Of a stretch of 64,000 bases of DNA, positions 16,500-24,589 are shown in pieces (the stretch's first letter is position 1; every line of letters begins with the position of its first letter). The stretch is taken from contig NZ_BAABJQ010000004.1 of the NCBI RefSeq assembly GCF_039543385.1, positions 1 through 64,000 of the forward strand, written 5' to 3'. A program made the translations under genes and the position numbers. Origin of the DNA: Rugosimonospora acidiphila. Its GTDB lineage: Bacteria > Actinomycetota > Actinomycetes > Mycobacteriales > Micromonosporaceae. The notes under the pieces are model-generated. The model was not told the DNA's origin, searched no databases, and saw only the letters and a list, made by a program, of their open reading frames with translations.

Positions 16500-16695
16500 G
16501 TGCCACTCAAGGCGCTCTACCGCGTCTCCGAAGCGACGGTCCTGCTGAGCATGACCCGCACCGTCATCTACGAAACAGCCGCGCGCCGGCCGCCTCCGCT
16601 CCGTCCACCAGGGCCGCGTCCGACTCATCCCCGCCGCCGCCATCGCCGACTACGTCGCGCTCCTGGAGGCCGAGACCGCGGGGAGGGCCGCCTGA
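16500..16695 (+). pseudogene. Excisionase (HTH_17-type) remnant with frameshift
   Basis: The first part reads KALYRVSEATVLLSMTRTVIYE, the start of a MerR-like excisionase helix-turn-helix. After about 16575 the matching frame changes: GRLRSVHQGRVRLIPAAAI and then ADYVALLEAE, ending in TGA at 16693-16695. The two halves together give a standard 60-65 aa excisionase, so a frameshift inactivated it. Its stop overlaps the ATG of the integrase remnant (TGATG), as in intact integrative elements. Confidence 0.85.
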
Positions 16696-16960
16696 TGGCA
16701 CAGCAGCGACCCGGACGCGGCGAGGGCGGCCTGTACTGGGACACGGTCACGGAATATGAATTCCTCTGCAACGGCCACATCATTGCTGATCTCGGCGGCC
16801 GCAGATTGCGTGAGCCGAGCGCTTCCGATGTCGACCGTTGGTCGGCCGACAAACCGAAGATCTTCAGCACGAGCACGTACGACGGCTTCACGAGTGCCTG
16901 AACCGCGCCGGGGCGATGGCGCGGGACAAGGTCAAGCGCAACGTCGGCCGGTACTCCTGA
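16695..16960 (+). pseudogene. Tyrosine integrase remnant (N-terminal pieces)
   Basis: It starts MAQQRPGRGEGGLYWDT, the usual opening of actinobacterial phage-type integrases. It then jumps by an internal deletion to LGGRRLREPSASDVDRW, the core-binding domain. After a frameshift near 16880 it continues in another frame as RRLHECLNRAGAMARDKVKRNV before a stop at 16958-16960. The catalytic domain with the RHRY residues is absent. This is a dead integrase left after loss of an integrative element next to tRNA genes. Confidence 0.85.
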
Positions 16961-17048
16961 ACGGCGCCGTGGCGATGGATCGGATCTTCAGCGCCGGGTA
17001 GCCATCCACGGAGGCTTGGTCATTCAATTAGTCACTCAGCGCACGAAA

Positions 17049-17081
17049 AGAGGGCATATCCATCGATTGGATATGCCCTCT
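17049..17081 (-). terminator. Rho-independent terminator of the tRNA operon
   Basis: Perfect 14-bp stem (17049-17062 with 17068-17081) and a 5-nt loop, followed on the minus strand by TTTTCG. It lies 5 bp past the encoded CCA of tRNA-Val. Confidence 0.9.
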
Positions 17082-17085
17082 GAGC

Positions 17086-17160
17086 TGGTGGGCGATACTG
17101 GGATTGAACCAGTGACCTCTTCCGTGTCAGGGAAGCGCTCTCCCGCTGAGCTAATCGCCC
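17086..17160 (-). tRNA. tRNA-Val (GAC)
   Basis: The cloverleaf reads from GGGCGATTAGC at 17160. The anticodon loop CTGACAC gives GAC. The T-loop GGTTCAATCC pairs correctly and the acceptor stem GGGCGAT/ATCGCCC is perfect. CCA is encoded at 17088-17086. It is the last gene of the Gly-Cys-Val operon. Confidence 0.96.
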
Positions 17161-17172
17161 GTGGTCCTGCTG

Positions 17173-17243
17173 AGGTGGAGACGGGATTTGAACCCGTGTA
17201 CACGGCTTTGCAGGCCGTTGCCTCGCCTCTCGGCCACTCCACC
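17173..17243 (-). tRNA. tRNA-Cys (GCA)
   Basis: The acceptor GGTGGAG/CTCCACC is perfect. The anticodon loop CTGCAAA gives GCA, the T-loop is GGTTCAAATCC, and the discriminator is U as expected for Cys. CCA is not encoded. Confidence 0.96.
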
Positions 17244-17268
17244 GAGGTGGTTGCCTCTGGCGGCCCCG

Positions 17269-17341
17269 AGCGGACGACGGGACTCGAACCCGCGACCCTC
17301 ACCTTGGCAAGGTGATGCGCTACCAACTGCGCTACGTCCGC
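17269..17341 (-). tRNA. tRNA-Gly (GCC)
   Basis: The acceptor GCGGACG/CGTCCGC is perfect. The anticodon loop TTGCCAA gives GCC, the T-loop is GGTTCGAGTCC, and the discriminator is U. CCA is not encoded. It is first in the minus-strand tRNA operon. Confidence 0.96.
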
Positions 17342-17377
17342 ACTTCGTCTCCGGCTGTTTCCCGGCGACGGATGAGA

Positions 17378-17407
17378 ACTTTAGCCCAGCACGCCACCGT
17401 CTGACAA
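17378..17407 (-). promoter_or_regulatory. Housekeeping promoter of the tRNA operon
   Basis: -35 TTGTCA (17407-17402), an 18-bp spacer and -10 TAAAGT (17383-17378), about 37 bp upstream of tRNA-Gly. The rest of the 17342-17731 gap holds only the terminator at 17688-17713 and no gene. Confidence 0.75.
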
Positions 17408-17687
17408 ACCGGATCGGCCTTGGCGCGTCGCCGAGGCCGGCCTGGACCGGAATGTCACCCAGGATCATCAATATCCTGATCGACGATCGTCTCCCCGAGC
17501 GCGCGAATCCACGCAGGCGGGAGCCCGTACGCCGAGCACGCCGGCGCGTTCGTACCGCCCGGTACGACAATTTCACAAGATGCCTCCGGAACCGGCCGAC
17601 GGGCGGGTTTTCCGGGCCCGGCCGCCGGGCGGACGGCCGGCGGCCGGGCCGCCAGAGAGGCCGAAATCGGCCGGTGGAACGCGAACA

Positions 17688-17713
17688 GGCACGGAGATCA
17701 CAATCTCCGTGCC
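17688..17713 (-). terminator. Terminator hairpin after the TAXI-protein gene
   Basis: Perfect 11-bp stem GGCACGGAGAT/ATCTCCGTGCC with a 4-nt loop, 19 bp past the stop of the TAXI gene. It has no U-tract, as is common in actinomycetes. Confidence 0.75.
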
Positions 17714-17731
17714 CGCCGGTAGGACCTAAAT

Positions 17732-18817
17732 CTAGGTGCGGTAGAACCTTGCCGCGCCCGGGTGCAGCGGCACCGGGTTGGTGTCCGGTGCGGTGTTCCG
17801 CAAGATGTCGTTGGCGACCGGATGCACCCTCGCCAACTCCGACTGGTAATCGAACAGCAGGCCGGTCAGCCGGTACGCCAGGTCCGACGGCATCCCCGCG
17901 TCGACCACGATCATGTTCGGTTCCGCGACCGTCGGCACGTCGGCGGACAGCCCGTACGTGGCCTTGGGCAGGGTGGCCTTCGTGTAGATGCCGGCGCCAT
18001 ACAGCTTGCTCAGCTGCGGAATCAGCCCGTCGACGGGCAGGAACCGGACCTTCCCGGCGGCCTGGCGGAACAGGTCGCCCACGCCGGTGGTGGGCAGGCC
18101 GCCGGACCAGAACATGCCGTCGATGGTGCCGCTCGCCATGGCCGTCGTCGTCTCGCCCAGCGACATCGGCAACATGTCCACCTCTTTGGTCGGGTTCAGG
18201 CCGGCCGCAGTCAGCATCCGGATGGCCATCACCTCGGTACCGGAGGAGTGCGTACTGGTGGAGATGCGCTTGGATCGCATGTCGGCGACCGACTCGATGC
18301 CCCGGTCGGTGCGCACGATCACGTGGGCGTAGTTGTTGTAGATCCGGGCGAGCGCCCGCAGCTTCTGGGGCTTGCCCTGGAACGTTCCGGTCCCGTGCAG
18401 CGAGTCGGCGGCGTTGTCCGCGAACACCAGGCCGACGTCGACGTTTCCGCTGGCCAGCCGGTTCAGGTTGTCCACCGAGCCGTTGGTCGGGGCGGCGACC
18501 GCTTCGTACCCGGACAGGTGCCGGTTGATCACGTCGGCGTAGGCCGCGCCTACCTCGTAGAACACTCCCGTCGGGTTTCCGGTGCCGATGGCCAGCTCGC
18601 CCTGGTGGTACAGCTTGCTGGCCGGGTCGGTGGCGGCCGCGCAGCCGGCCAGGGCCAGCACCGGCAGCCCGAGGAGGGCTCGGCGACTCAGCACCAGTCC
18701 CCGCGCCGCAGCCAGCCCCCGCGCCGCGGAAGCGTGGGGATCGCGCGCCACCGCCACAGCCGGAGCCGGCCCACCGTGCGTGGCCGGGCCGCGGCGCATC
18801 CCCGGCCAGCGGCTCAC
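17732..18817 (-). CDS. TAXI-family TRAP-type solute-binding lipoprotein
   Basis: 361 aa from GTG 18817, which overlaps the TGA of the roadblock gene (GTGA), so translation is coupled. After a long N-region comes LPVLALAGC, a lipobox with Cys near residue 53. The mature part begins LAIGTGNPTGVFYEVG, the signature of TAXI periplasmic binding proteins, followed by APTNGSVDNLNRLASGNVDVGLV and STSTHSSGTEVMA. TAXI proteins normally feed a fused DctQM permease, but no TRAP permease gene is nearby. Instead it is co-transcribed with a sensor kinase and a roadblock protein, which suggests a sensory or scavenging role. Confidence 0.93.
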   Translation of the reverse strand: MSRWPGMRRGPATHGGPAPAVAVARDPHASAARGLAAARGLVLSRRALLGLPVLALAGCAAATDPASKLYHQGELAIGTGNPTGVFYEVGAAYADVINRHLSGYEAVAAPTNGSVDNLNRLASGNVDVGLVFADNAADSLHGTGTFQGKPQKLRALARIYNNYAHVIVRTDRGIESVADMRSKRISTSTHSSGTEVMAIRMLTAAGLNPTKEVDMLPMSLGETTTAMASGTIDGMFWSGGLPTTGVGDLFRQAAGKVRFLPVDGLIPQLSKLYGAGIYTKATLPKATYGLSADVPTVAEPNMIVVDAGMPSDLAYRLTGLLFDYQSELARVHPVANDILRNTAPDTNPVPLHPGAARFYRT

Positions 18818-19230
18818 AACTGGCCCGTCACCCGGGCGCCCGGCTCCAGGGCGCTGGACACCCGGTGCGCCAGCAGGGCCGTCTCGTACCCGACCTGCCC
18901 CAGGTCGCAGCCGGCGCTGCCCAGTACGGCCAGGTGCGCCCGGTCGCCCACCGCCATGACCAGCAGCACGCCGTCGTCCATGTCCACGACCGTCTGCCGT
19001 ACCCGACCGGTGGACAGGCACTTCGCCGCGCCCACGGTCAGGCTCGCCAGCCCGCTCGTGATCGCGGAGAGCTGGTCCGCCCGGTCCACGGGCAGTCCCT
19101 CGGAGGCCGCGAGGGTCAGACCGTCGACCGACACCGCGAGCGCATGCGCGATGTCCGGTACCCGTCGGGCGAACGTCGTGAGTAACCAGTTCAGGTTGCC
19201 TTCGACGGACTCGGTCGAGATGCTCATCAT
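18814..19230 (-). CDS. Roadblock/LC7 domain protein
   Basis: 138 aa, the standard length of the actinobacterial roadblock (MglB-like) proteins. LNWLLTTFARRVPDIAHALAV, then DGLTLAASEGLP and a central GVLLVMAVGDRAHLAVL segment follow the family fold. In actinomycetes these lie in a conserved operon with a NIT-type histidine kinase, a DUF742 protein and a small Ras-like GTPase; here DUF742 and the GTPase are missing and a TAXI lipoprotein follows instead. It starts 95 bp after the kinase stop. Confidence 0.94.
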   Translation of the reverse strand: MMSISTESVEGNLNWLLTTFARRVPDIAHALAVSVDGLTLAASEGLPVDRADQLSAITSGLASLTVGAAKCLSTGRVRQTVVDMDDGVLLVMAVGDRAHLAVLGSAGCDLGQVGYETALLAHRVSSALEPGARVTGQL

Positions 19231-19325
19231 GCGTCCTTCGCTGATCGGTCAGGCCCGGTGGAACCCGGGCCAAGTCTGCCGGTGCGGGGCTCTCGCCGCG
19301 GCCCCAGGGGGGCGCTGGGCCGGGT

Positions 19326-22247
19326 TCAGGACGGTGGCCGGGAGGTGTGCCGGGCGGCGGCCGCCAATCCGCTTGCCAGGCCGCTGAGCCGGGCGCGGAT
19401 GGCGTCGGGGTCCGGCGGCCGGGTGGGGTCGTCGGCGGGGGCGGGTGGCCGGCTCACCTGGCCGGGTACCAGCAGGCGGCCCGGCCGGCGCCGGGGCAGC
19501 CCGAGGCTCGGATCCACCGCGATGGTGGGCATCGACCCGGCTCCGCCCGGCCCCGCTCCCTGAACACCTGCTCCGTTCACCGCGCCTCCCTTACTGCCCG
19601 CTCCGGCTGCCACCGCGCCGTTCGACCGCTCCCCGCCGCCGGGCCCCGCGACGTACGACTGCGGTACGGGTGGCGGATAGGCCCCGACGGGCGCCCCGGG
19701 GTACGCGGCACCGGCCGGAACCGCTGCGGCCGGAACCGCGACCGTCGGGCCGGCGAAGCCAGCCGGGCCGCCATTCGAGGCCGGGCCACCGTTAACGGCC
19801 GGGCCGCCGCCGTGAGCCATGCCGCCGCTATGAGCCGGGCCGCCGCCGTGAGCCATGCCGCCGCTATGAGCCGGGCCCCCATTCGAAGCCGGGCCTTCAC
19901 TGACGGCGCGGGTACCGGCCACGGCCGGGGGGACGGTCGGAGCCGGAGCGGCGTACGCGGCCGGGGCGGGTACGACCGGCGCGAAGCCGCCCACCGCCGG
20001 AGTGACCCGCTGCCCGGCGGCCTCCCGCGCGCCCCGGGCCGGATACGGCGCGACGGCGCCCGCCGGCGCCGGGTCGCTCGCCTGCTCCGCGCGCCCGATG
20101 GATAACGGTACCGGCGCCAGCACGCCGATCGGCAGCGCCACCAGCGCGGCCGTGCCGCCGCCCGGCGCGCTGCGCAGCTCCACGGTGACGGAGTGGCGGG
20201 CCGCCAGCCGGGACACCACCAGCAGGCCCATGGTCCCGGCCAGCTCGGCAGTGAGCATGGTGGTGCGACTCAGCCGGCCGTTGAGCTCGGCCACCTGGGC
20301 CGGCGGCATCCCAATACCCTCGTCGAAGACCGTGATGGTCACCGTGTCGACGGTACGGCGGGCGGACACCCGCACCCGGCTGGTCGGCGGCGAGAACTGC
20401 GTCGCGTTTTCCAGCAGCTCGGCGAGCAGGTGGATCAGGTCGCGGACCACGGTAGCGGCGACCGCCACGTCGGCCACCGCGACCGGCTCGACCCGGCGAT
20501 AATCCTCGATCTCGGCCGACGCCGCCCGGATCACGTCGATCAACGGTACCGCCGTCATCACCCGGCCACCCGGCTCGCCACCGGCGAGGACCAGCAGGTT
20601 CTCGTCGTTACGCCGCATCCGGGCGGCCAGGTGGTCCAACGCGAACAGCCGGCCCAGCGCGTCCGGGTCGGTCTCCGCCCGCTCGAAGTCCGCGATCAAC
20701 TGGAGCTGGCGGTTGACCAGCGTCTGGCCGCGGCGGGACAGGGCGACGAACAGCCCCGCGATGTCCAGCCGCATCAGCGCCTGATCGGCGGCGAGCCGCA
20801 GTGCCTGACGGTGCACAGTGGACAGTGCGGCGCCCACCTCGCCGATCTCGTCGTTGCCGGCCATGGACAGCGAGTCGGCCCGGGCGGCGGAGGTGTTGAG
20901 CACGCCGCGCACCGCCTCGGTGTCCGGCGCGGCGGTCAGCGAGGTGATCGTGCCGGGCAGCTCCACGCCGGCCACGGTCAGCGCCGCGCGGCGCAGCCGG
21001 CGCAGCCGGCGGCTGGTGCGCACCGCGAAGAACAGGGCCGCCCCGAAGGCGATGACGATGAGCGCCGCGGTGGCCAGGCTGGTGATGATGGCCTGGTTGG
21101 CCGCTGCCGCCTGCCGCTCGCGGGAGGTCTGGTCCAGCGTGTGCGACAGGCTCAGCTGTACCGCGTGTAGCTGGCGAATCAGGTTACTCTGCGTGATGTA
21201 CCAGCCGTCCGGGTCCGTGTGCAGGGACGCCGCCGTGGGGGTCGGCTGGAGCACCGCCGTGCGCATCGCCGTCGCCGTGACGACATCGGGCCCGCTGAAG
21301 TCGTGTTTGTACAGCGTCTGCTGCTGTGCCGTGGCGTTGCGGTTGAATTCGGCCAGCAGCTCGTCCTGCGCGCCCACCGACTGGGCCAGCCGGGCCTGCT
21401 CCCCGGGCAGGAAGCTGCCGCGCTCGAACACCTGGTGCAGCAGGTCGCGCTGCTGCGCGCCGTAATACTCGACAGAGGCGATGGCGGCGACCGCCCGTGC
21501 GGTGGCGGCGAGGTCGGCGTCCGCCAGCGCGGTGGGTAGCGCGTCGGCGACGCCGAGTACCGCCTGCCGGATCTCGTCGTACTGGTTGCCGGACAGCGCG
21601 TTGGAGCTCAGTTCCTGCACCTGGCGGCGTACCGCGTCGAGGGTGGCCAGCTGCCCGGTGGCCGCGCCCAGCACCCCGGCCAGGTTGGGGGCGGCCATAC
21701 GGGCCTTACCGCTGACCGTGCGGAAGTCGCTGACCGCCAGGTCAGTCTGCCCCTCCGCCGCGGTGAGCAGCGCGGCACCGTCACCGCCCCGGGCCCGCAG
21801 CCGGTCGGCCTCGGCGATCTCCTGCTCCAGCTCGGTCTCCAACCGCAGGGTCACGATGGCGGTGTTCGCGACCGCCTCGCCGCGCTTGGCGGCGGTCGCG
21901 GAGTGGACGGCGGTATCGGTCTGTGCGGTACCGAGACCCAACAACCCGATCGCGGCCAGCACGATGGGCAGCATCAGTCGCAGCCGGATCGAATGCACGC
22001 CGCCCGTGCGGGTGTGCCCGGCTACCTGATGACCACGGCCGGCGCGCGGCGTGTCCCCGGCACCGATGTTCTCCTCCGTGGCGACCTCTCCCCCCAAAAC
22101 CGCTGGTGCCCTTGCCCCGTCGGCCACCATGTCGCGAACCCCATGCAAGGTTGCTTCCCGGCCCACCGGTCCGCAACCCCTGCGGGTCGCTGCCCGCTGG
22201 CCGGATGGACCATACGGGGCTAAGCCGTTGGTACGTTCACGCTGCAC
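19326..22247 (-). CDS. Sensor histidine kinase with NIT (nitrate/nitrite-sensing-like) domain
   Basis: 973 aa in the longest frame. The true start is uncertain, because the first membrane helix (about 90-108) is preceded by about 80 low-complexity residues and a GTG at VHSIRLRL would suit a signal anchor. The order is TM1, extracellular NIT domain (about 115-390), TM2 (about 396-420), HAMP-like linker, a noncanonical dimerisation region without a clear H-box, and HATPase_c with the N-box HLLAELLENATQFSPP and DEGIGMPP (about 641). The 200-residue C-terminal tail is Pro/Ala/Gly-rich with repeated GGMAHGGGPAHS. Such kinases head roadblock operons and probably act by protein contact more than by phosphotransfer. 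Confidence 0.9.
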   Translation of the reverse strand: MQRERTNGLAPYGPSGQRAATRRGCGPVGREATLHGVRDMVADGARAPAVLGGEVATEENIGAGDTPRAGRGHQVAGHTRTGGVHSIRLRLMLPIVLAAIGLLGLGTAQTDTAVHSATAAKRGEAVANTAIVTLRLETELEQEIAEADRLRARGGDGAALLTAAEGQTDLAVSDFRTVSGKARMAAPNLAGVLGAATGQLATLDAVRRQVQELSSNALSGNQYDEIRQAVLGVADALPTALADADLAATARAVAAIASVEYYGAQQRDLLHQVFERGSFLPGEQARLAQSVGAQDELLAEFNRNATAQQQTLYKHDFSGPDVVTATAMRTAVLQPTPTAASLHTDPDGWYITQSNLIRQLHAVQLSLSHTLDQTSRERQAAAANQAIITSLATAALIVIAFGAALFFAVRTSRRLRRLRRAALTVAGVELPGTITSLTAAPDTEAVRGVLNTSAARADSLSMAGNDEIGEVGAALSTVHRQALRLAADQALMRLDIAGLFVALSRRGQTLVNRQLQLIADFERAETDPDALGRLFALDHLAARMRRNDENLLVLAGGEPGGRVMTAVPLIDVIRAASAEIEDYRRVEPVAVADVAVAATVVRDLIHLLAELLENATQFSPPTSRVRVSARRTVDTVTITVFDEGIGMPPAQVAELNGRLSRTTMLTAELAGTMGLLVVSRLAARHSVTVELRSAPGGGTAALVALPIGVLAPVPLSIGRAEQASDPAPAGAVAPYPARGAREAAGQRVTPAVGGFAPVVPAPAAYAAPAPTVPPAVAGTRAVSEGPASNGGPAHSGGMAHGGGPAHSGGMAHGGGPAVNGGPASNGGPAGFAGPTVAVPAAAVPAGAAYPGAPVGAYPPPVPQSYVAGPGGGERSNGAVAAGAGSKGGAVNGAGVQGAGPGGAGSMPTIAVDPSLGLPRRRPGRLLVPGQVSRPPAPADDPTRPPDPDAIRARLSGLASGLAAAARHTSRPPS
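19801..19872. repeat. Two 36-bp tandem repeats in the kinase tail
   Basis: Two identical 36-bp units, 19801-19836 and 19837-19872, encode repeated GGMAHGGGPAHS in the C-terminal tail of the NIT kinase. Confidence 0.9.
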
Positions 22248-22490
22248 CGCGAAACGCGCGGAACGTCCTCATTGACCGGTCGGTAGGGAGTGATTTCCCC
22301 CATTGAAACGCTTGCGTGAACAGGGCTTTGCGAACCGCGAGGAGCCGCTCGCCACTCGCCGACAGGGAGCCGACCATAGCCGATAGGAACGCACCATGAT
22401 CGATCGGCATGGGCGGCCAGCGCGGCGCCGGGGCGGGCGGCGATCTCCTGTCGGCTTCGCGACAGGACGGGCGTCGGAGGGGACGGGCGG

Positions 22491-23237
22491 CTAGAGCAGT
22501 GCCACCGGCCCCGGCCAGTCCGGCGGCGGGCCGGTCACCCCGTCGGTACGCAGTCGCTGCGGGTCCGCCCGCCCGTACAGCAGCGGGCTGAGCCAGGACC
22601 GTGCCGCGGCACGGAACTGCGCCGGATCCATCGCGCCCGCCCCCTCGGGCAGCACCCCGACCAGTTCGCCGGCCAGGTCGGCGAGGTTGCGCCAGTGCAC
22701 CAGCTCGGGCGTGCCCGGCCAGGCCCCGATCACCGGGTACCCGATCAGCGAGCGGCGCTCCAGTGCCTCAAGGGTCAGCGCGGTGTGGTTGAGAGTACCG
22801 AGGCCGGCACGCGCCACGACCACCGTCGGGCAGCGCAGCGCCAGGGCCAGGTCGGCGACCGTCCAGCGCCCCTCCCCCATCGGCACCAGCAACCCACCCG
22901 AGCCCTCGATCAGCACCACGTCGTGGTTCGCGGCCGTCCGCTCGACGGACTCGATGACGTCGCCGAGCGCGAGCGGCGAGGCGCCCACCTGCTCCGCGGC
23001 GGCCAGCGGCGCGAGCGCGTCCGGGTAGTTGGCCAGGGTGAGCGCGGTGACCGGCGCGGCGAGCCGGTTCACCACGTCGACGTCGGAGGGCTCGCCGGAC
23101 GCGATGCCGCTCTGCCCGGGCTTGATGACGGCGACCCGGTGACCGGCCACGGACGCGGCGGCCGCGATCGCGGAGGTGACCACCGTCTTGCCCACCTCGG
23201 TGTCGGTACCGCTGACCACCCATACGGTCGCCGTCAC
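22491..23237 (-). CDS. bioD: Dethiobiotin synthase
   Basis: 248 aa from GTG 23237. Its start overlaps the bioF TGA in a GTGA junction, indicating coupled translation. The P-loop is GTDTEVGKT (10-18). KPGQSG supplies the diaminopelargonate/CO2 site (about 41-46), and EGSGGLLVP is the characteristic motif for closing the ureido ring. It converts 7,8-diaminopelargonate, CO2 and ATP to dethiobiotin in the cytosol. It is last in the bioF-bioD operon. The C-terminus is about 20 residues longer than E. coli BioD. Confidence 0.96.
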   Translation of the reverse strand: MTATVWVVSGTDTEVGKTVVTSAIAAAASVAGHRVAVIKPGQSGIASGEPSDVDVVNRLAAPVTALTLANYPDALAPLAAAEQVGASPLALGDVIESVERTAANHDVVLIEGSGGLLVPMGEGRWTVADLALALRCPTVVVARAGLGTLNHTALTLEALERRSLIGYPVIGAWPGTPELVHWRNLADLAGELVGVLPEGAGAMDPAQFRAAARSWLSPLLYGRADPQRLRTDGVTGPPPDWPGPVALL

Positions 23238-24514
23238 GGCGCACACTCCGCGATCACGTTCAGTGCCTCCTCGAACGCCGCCCTCGGCACCCCGACATTG
23301 ATGGTGAGCCGGAGCCGGGACCGACCGTCCGGTGTGGACGGTGGCCGGAAGCAACCGACCGCGACGCCCCGCTCCCGGCACGCCTGCGCCCAGGCGACCG
23401 CCTCGTCCGGCCCGGGCGCGGCGACCGAGACCACCCCGGCGGCCGGTTCGGACACGTCGTGGCCGACCAGCCGCTTGCCGACCAGCGCGGCGCGCTCGGC
23501 CGACTCCGCCCGCAGCGCGTCGCCGTCCCGGATCAGCTCCAGCGCGGCCAGCGCGCCAGCGGCCACCACCGGGGGCAACGCGGTGTCGTAGATGAAGGTA
23601 CGGCCGGTGTCCACCAGCTTACTCACCAGCGCCCGGGGCCCGGCCACCACGCCGCCGGCCGCGCCGAACGACTTGGACAGCGTCGCGGTCACCACCACGT
23701 CCGGCGCTCCGGCCAGCCCGGCGGCGGCCACCGCGCCCGCCCCGGACGGACCCAGCAGCCCGACCGCGTGCGCGTCGTCCACCAGCAGCAGGGCGCCGTG
23801 CCGTCGGCAGGCCGCGTGCAGCTCGACCAGCGGCGCCAGGTCCCCGTCGACGGAGAACACCGACTCCGTCACCAGTACCGCCGGGCGCCCGCCCCGGCCG
23901 GCGAGGGTGCGCTCGACCGCCGCGACATCGGCGTGCGGCACCACCACGACCTCGGCCCGCGAGTTCCGGCAACCGTCCACGATGGATGCGTGGTTGTACG
24001 CGTCGGACAGCAGCAGGGTGCCGGGGCCGGCCAGCGCCCGTACCGCGCCCATGTTGGCCAGGTACCCGGACGAGTAGACCAGGGCCGCCTCGCTACCGAA
24101 CAGCCCGGCGAGCCCGGCCTCCAGCTCGGCGTGTTCGGCCGTCGACCCGCGCACCAGCCGCGAGCCGGTCGCGCCCAGCCCGTACCGGGTCAGCGCGTCG
24201 GCCGCCGCGGCCAGTACCCGAGGGTGCCGGGACAGCCCGAGGTAGTCGTTGCCGGCGAGGTCCACGGCGTCGTCGCCGGCCTCCCGCGGCCGCAACTCTC
24301 GGCGCAGCCCCGCGCGCTGGCGGCGCGCCGCCTCGTCGTCGAGTTCGCTCAGCCAGCCCGCCGGCGAACGGTCCTGCTCGGCCTCGCCGACGCCGGCGCG
24401 GCCCGCGGGCGAGCCCGGCCCGCCGGGGGGACTCGCGGCCGGACCGGCAACGCCGCGGGGGCTCGCGGCCGGACCGGCCATGCCGCCGGAGCCCGCGCCC
24501 ACTCCGGAGCCCAT
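23234..24514 (-). CDS. bioF: 8-amino-7-oxononanoate synthase
   Basis: 426 aa from ATG 24514, which has GGGAGG 5 nt upstream; a GTG at 24520 is too close to that site. The first 45 residues are a low-complexity MAGPAASP-type extension made of 27-bp DNA repeats. The rest is a normal type II PLP-dependent alpha-oxoamine synthase: NDYLGLSRHP, GSRLVRGST, DDAHAVGLLGPSG, and TLSKSFGAAGG with the PLP lysine K281. It condenses pimeloyl thioester with alanine. It is divergent from bioB (75-bp gap) and coupled to bioD. bioA, bioC and bioH are not in the window. Confidence 0.96.
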   Translation of the reverse strand: MGSGVGAGSGGMAGPAASPRGVAGPAASPPGGPGSPAGRAGVGEAEQDRSPAGWLSELDDEAARRQRAGLRRELRPREAGDDAVDLAGNDYLGLSRHPRVLAAAADALTRYGLGATGSRLVRGSTAEHAELEAGLAGLFGSEAALVYSSGYLANMGAVRALAGPGTLLLSDAYNHASIVDGCRNSRAEVVVVPHADVAAVERTLAGRGGRPAVLVTESVFSVDGDLAPLVELHAACRRHGALLLVDDAHAVGLLGPSGAGAVAAAGLAGAPDVVVTATLSKSFGAAGGVVAGPRALVSKLVDTGRTFIYDTALPPVVAAGALAALELIRDGDALRAESAERAALVGKRLVGHDVSEPAAGVVSVAAPGPDEAVAWAQACRERGVAVGCFRPPSTPDGRSRLRLTINVGVPRAAFEEALNVIAECAP

Positions 24515-24577
24515 CCCCACCTCCCGGTTCGCCCCGCCAGACGAAACCGGCTCGTCGGGCGCGTGAAGAGCGACTTG

Positions 24578-24583
24578 TAGAGT
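24578..24583 (+). promoter_or_regulatory. -10 element (TAGAGT) for leaderless bioB
   Basis: TAGAGT ends 6 nt before ATG 24590. Spacing and the lack of a ribosome site indicate a leaderless transcript. No convincing BioQ/BirA-type dyad was found in the 75-bp divergent gap. Confidence 0.55.
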
Positions 24584-24589
24584 ACGACC

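Noticed and set aside
17036..17326. 96-residue frame over the tRNA cluster
   Set aside because: The region folds into three complete tRNAs with a terminator.
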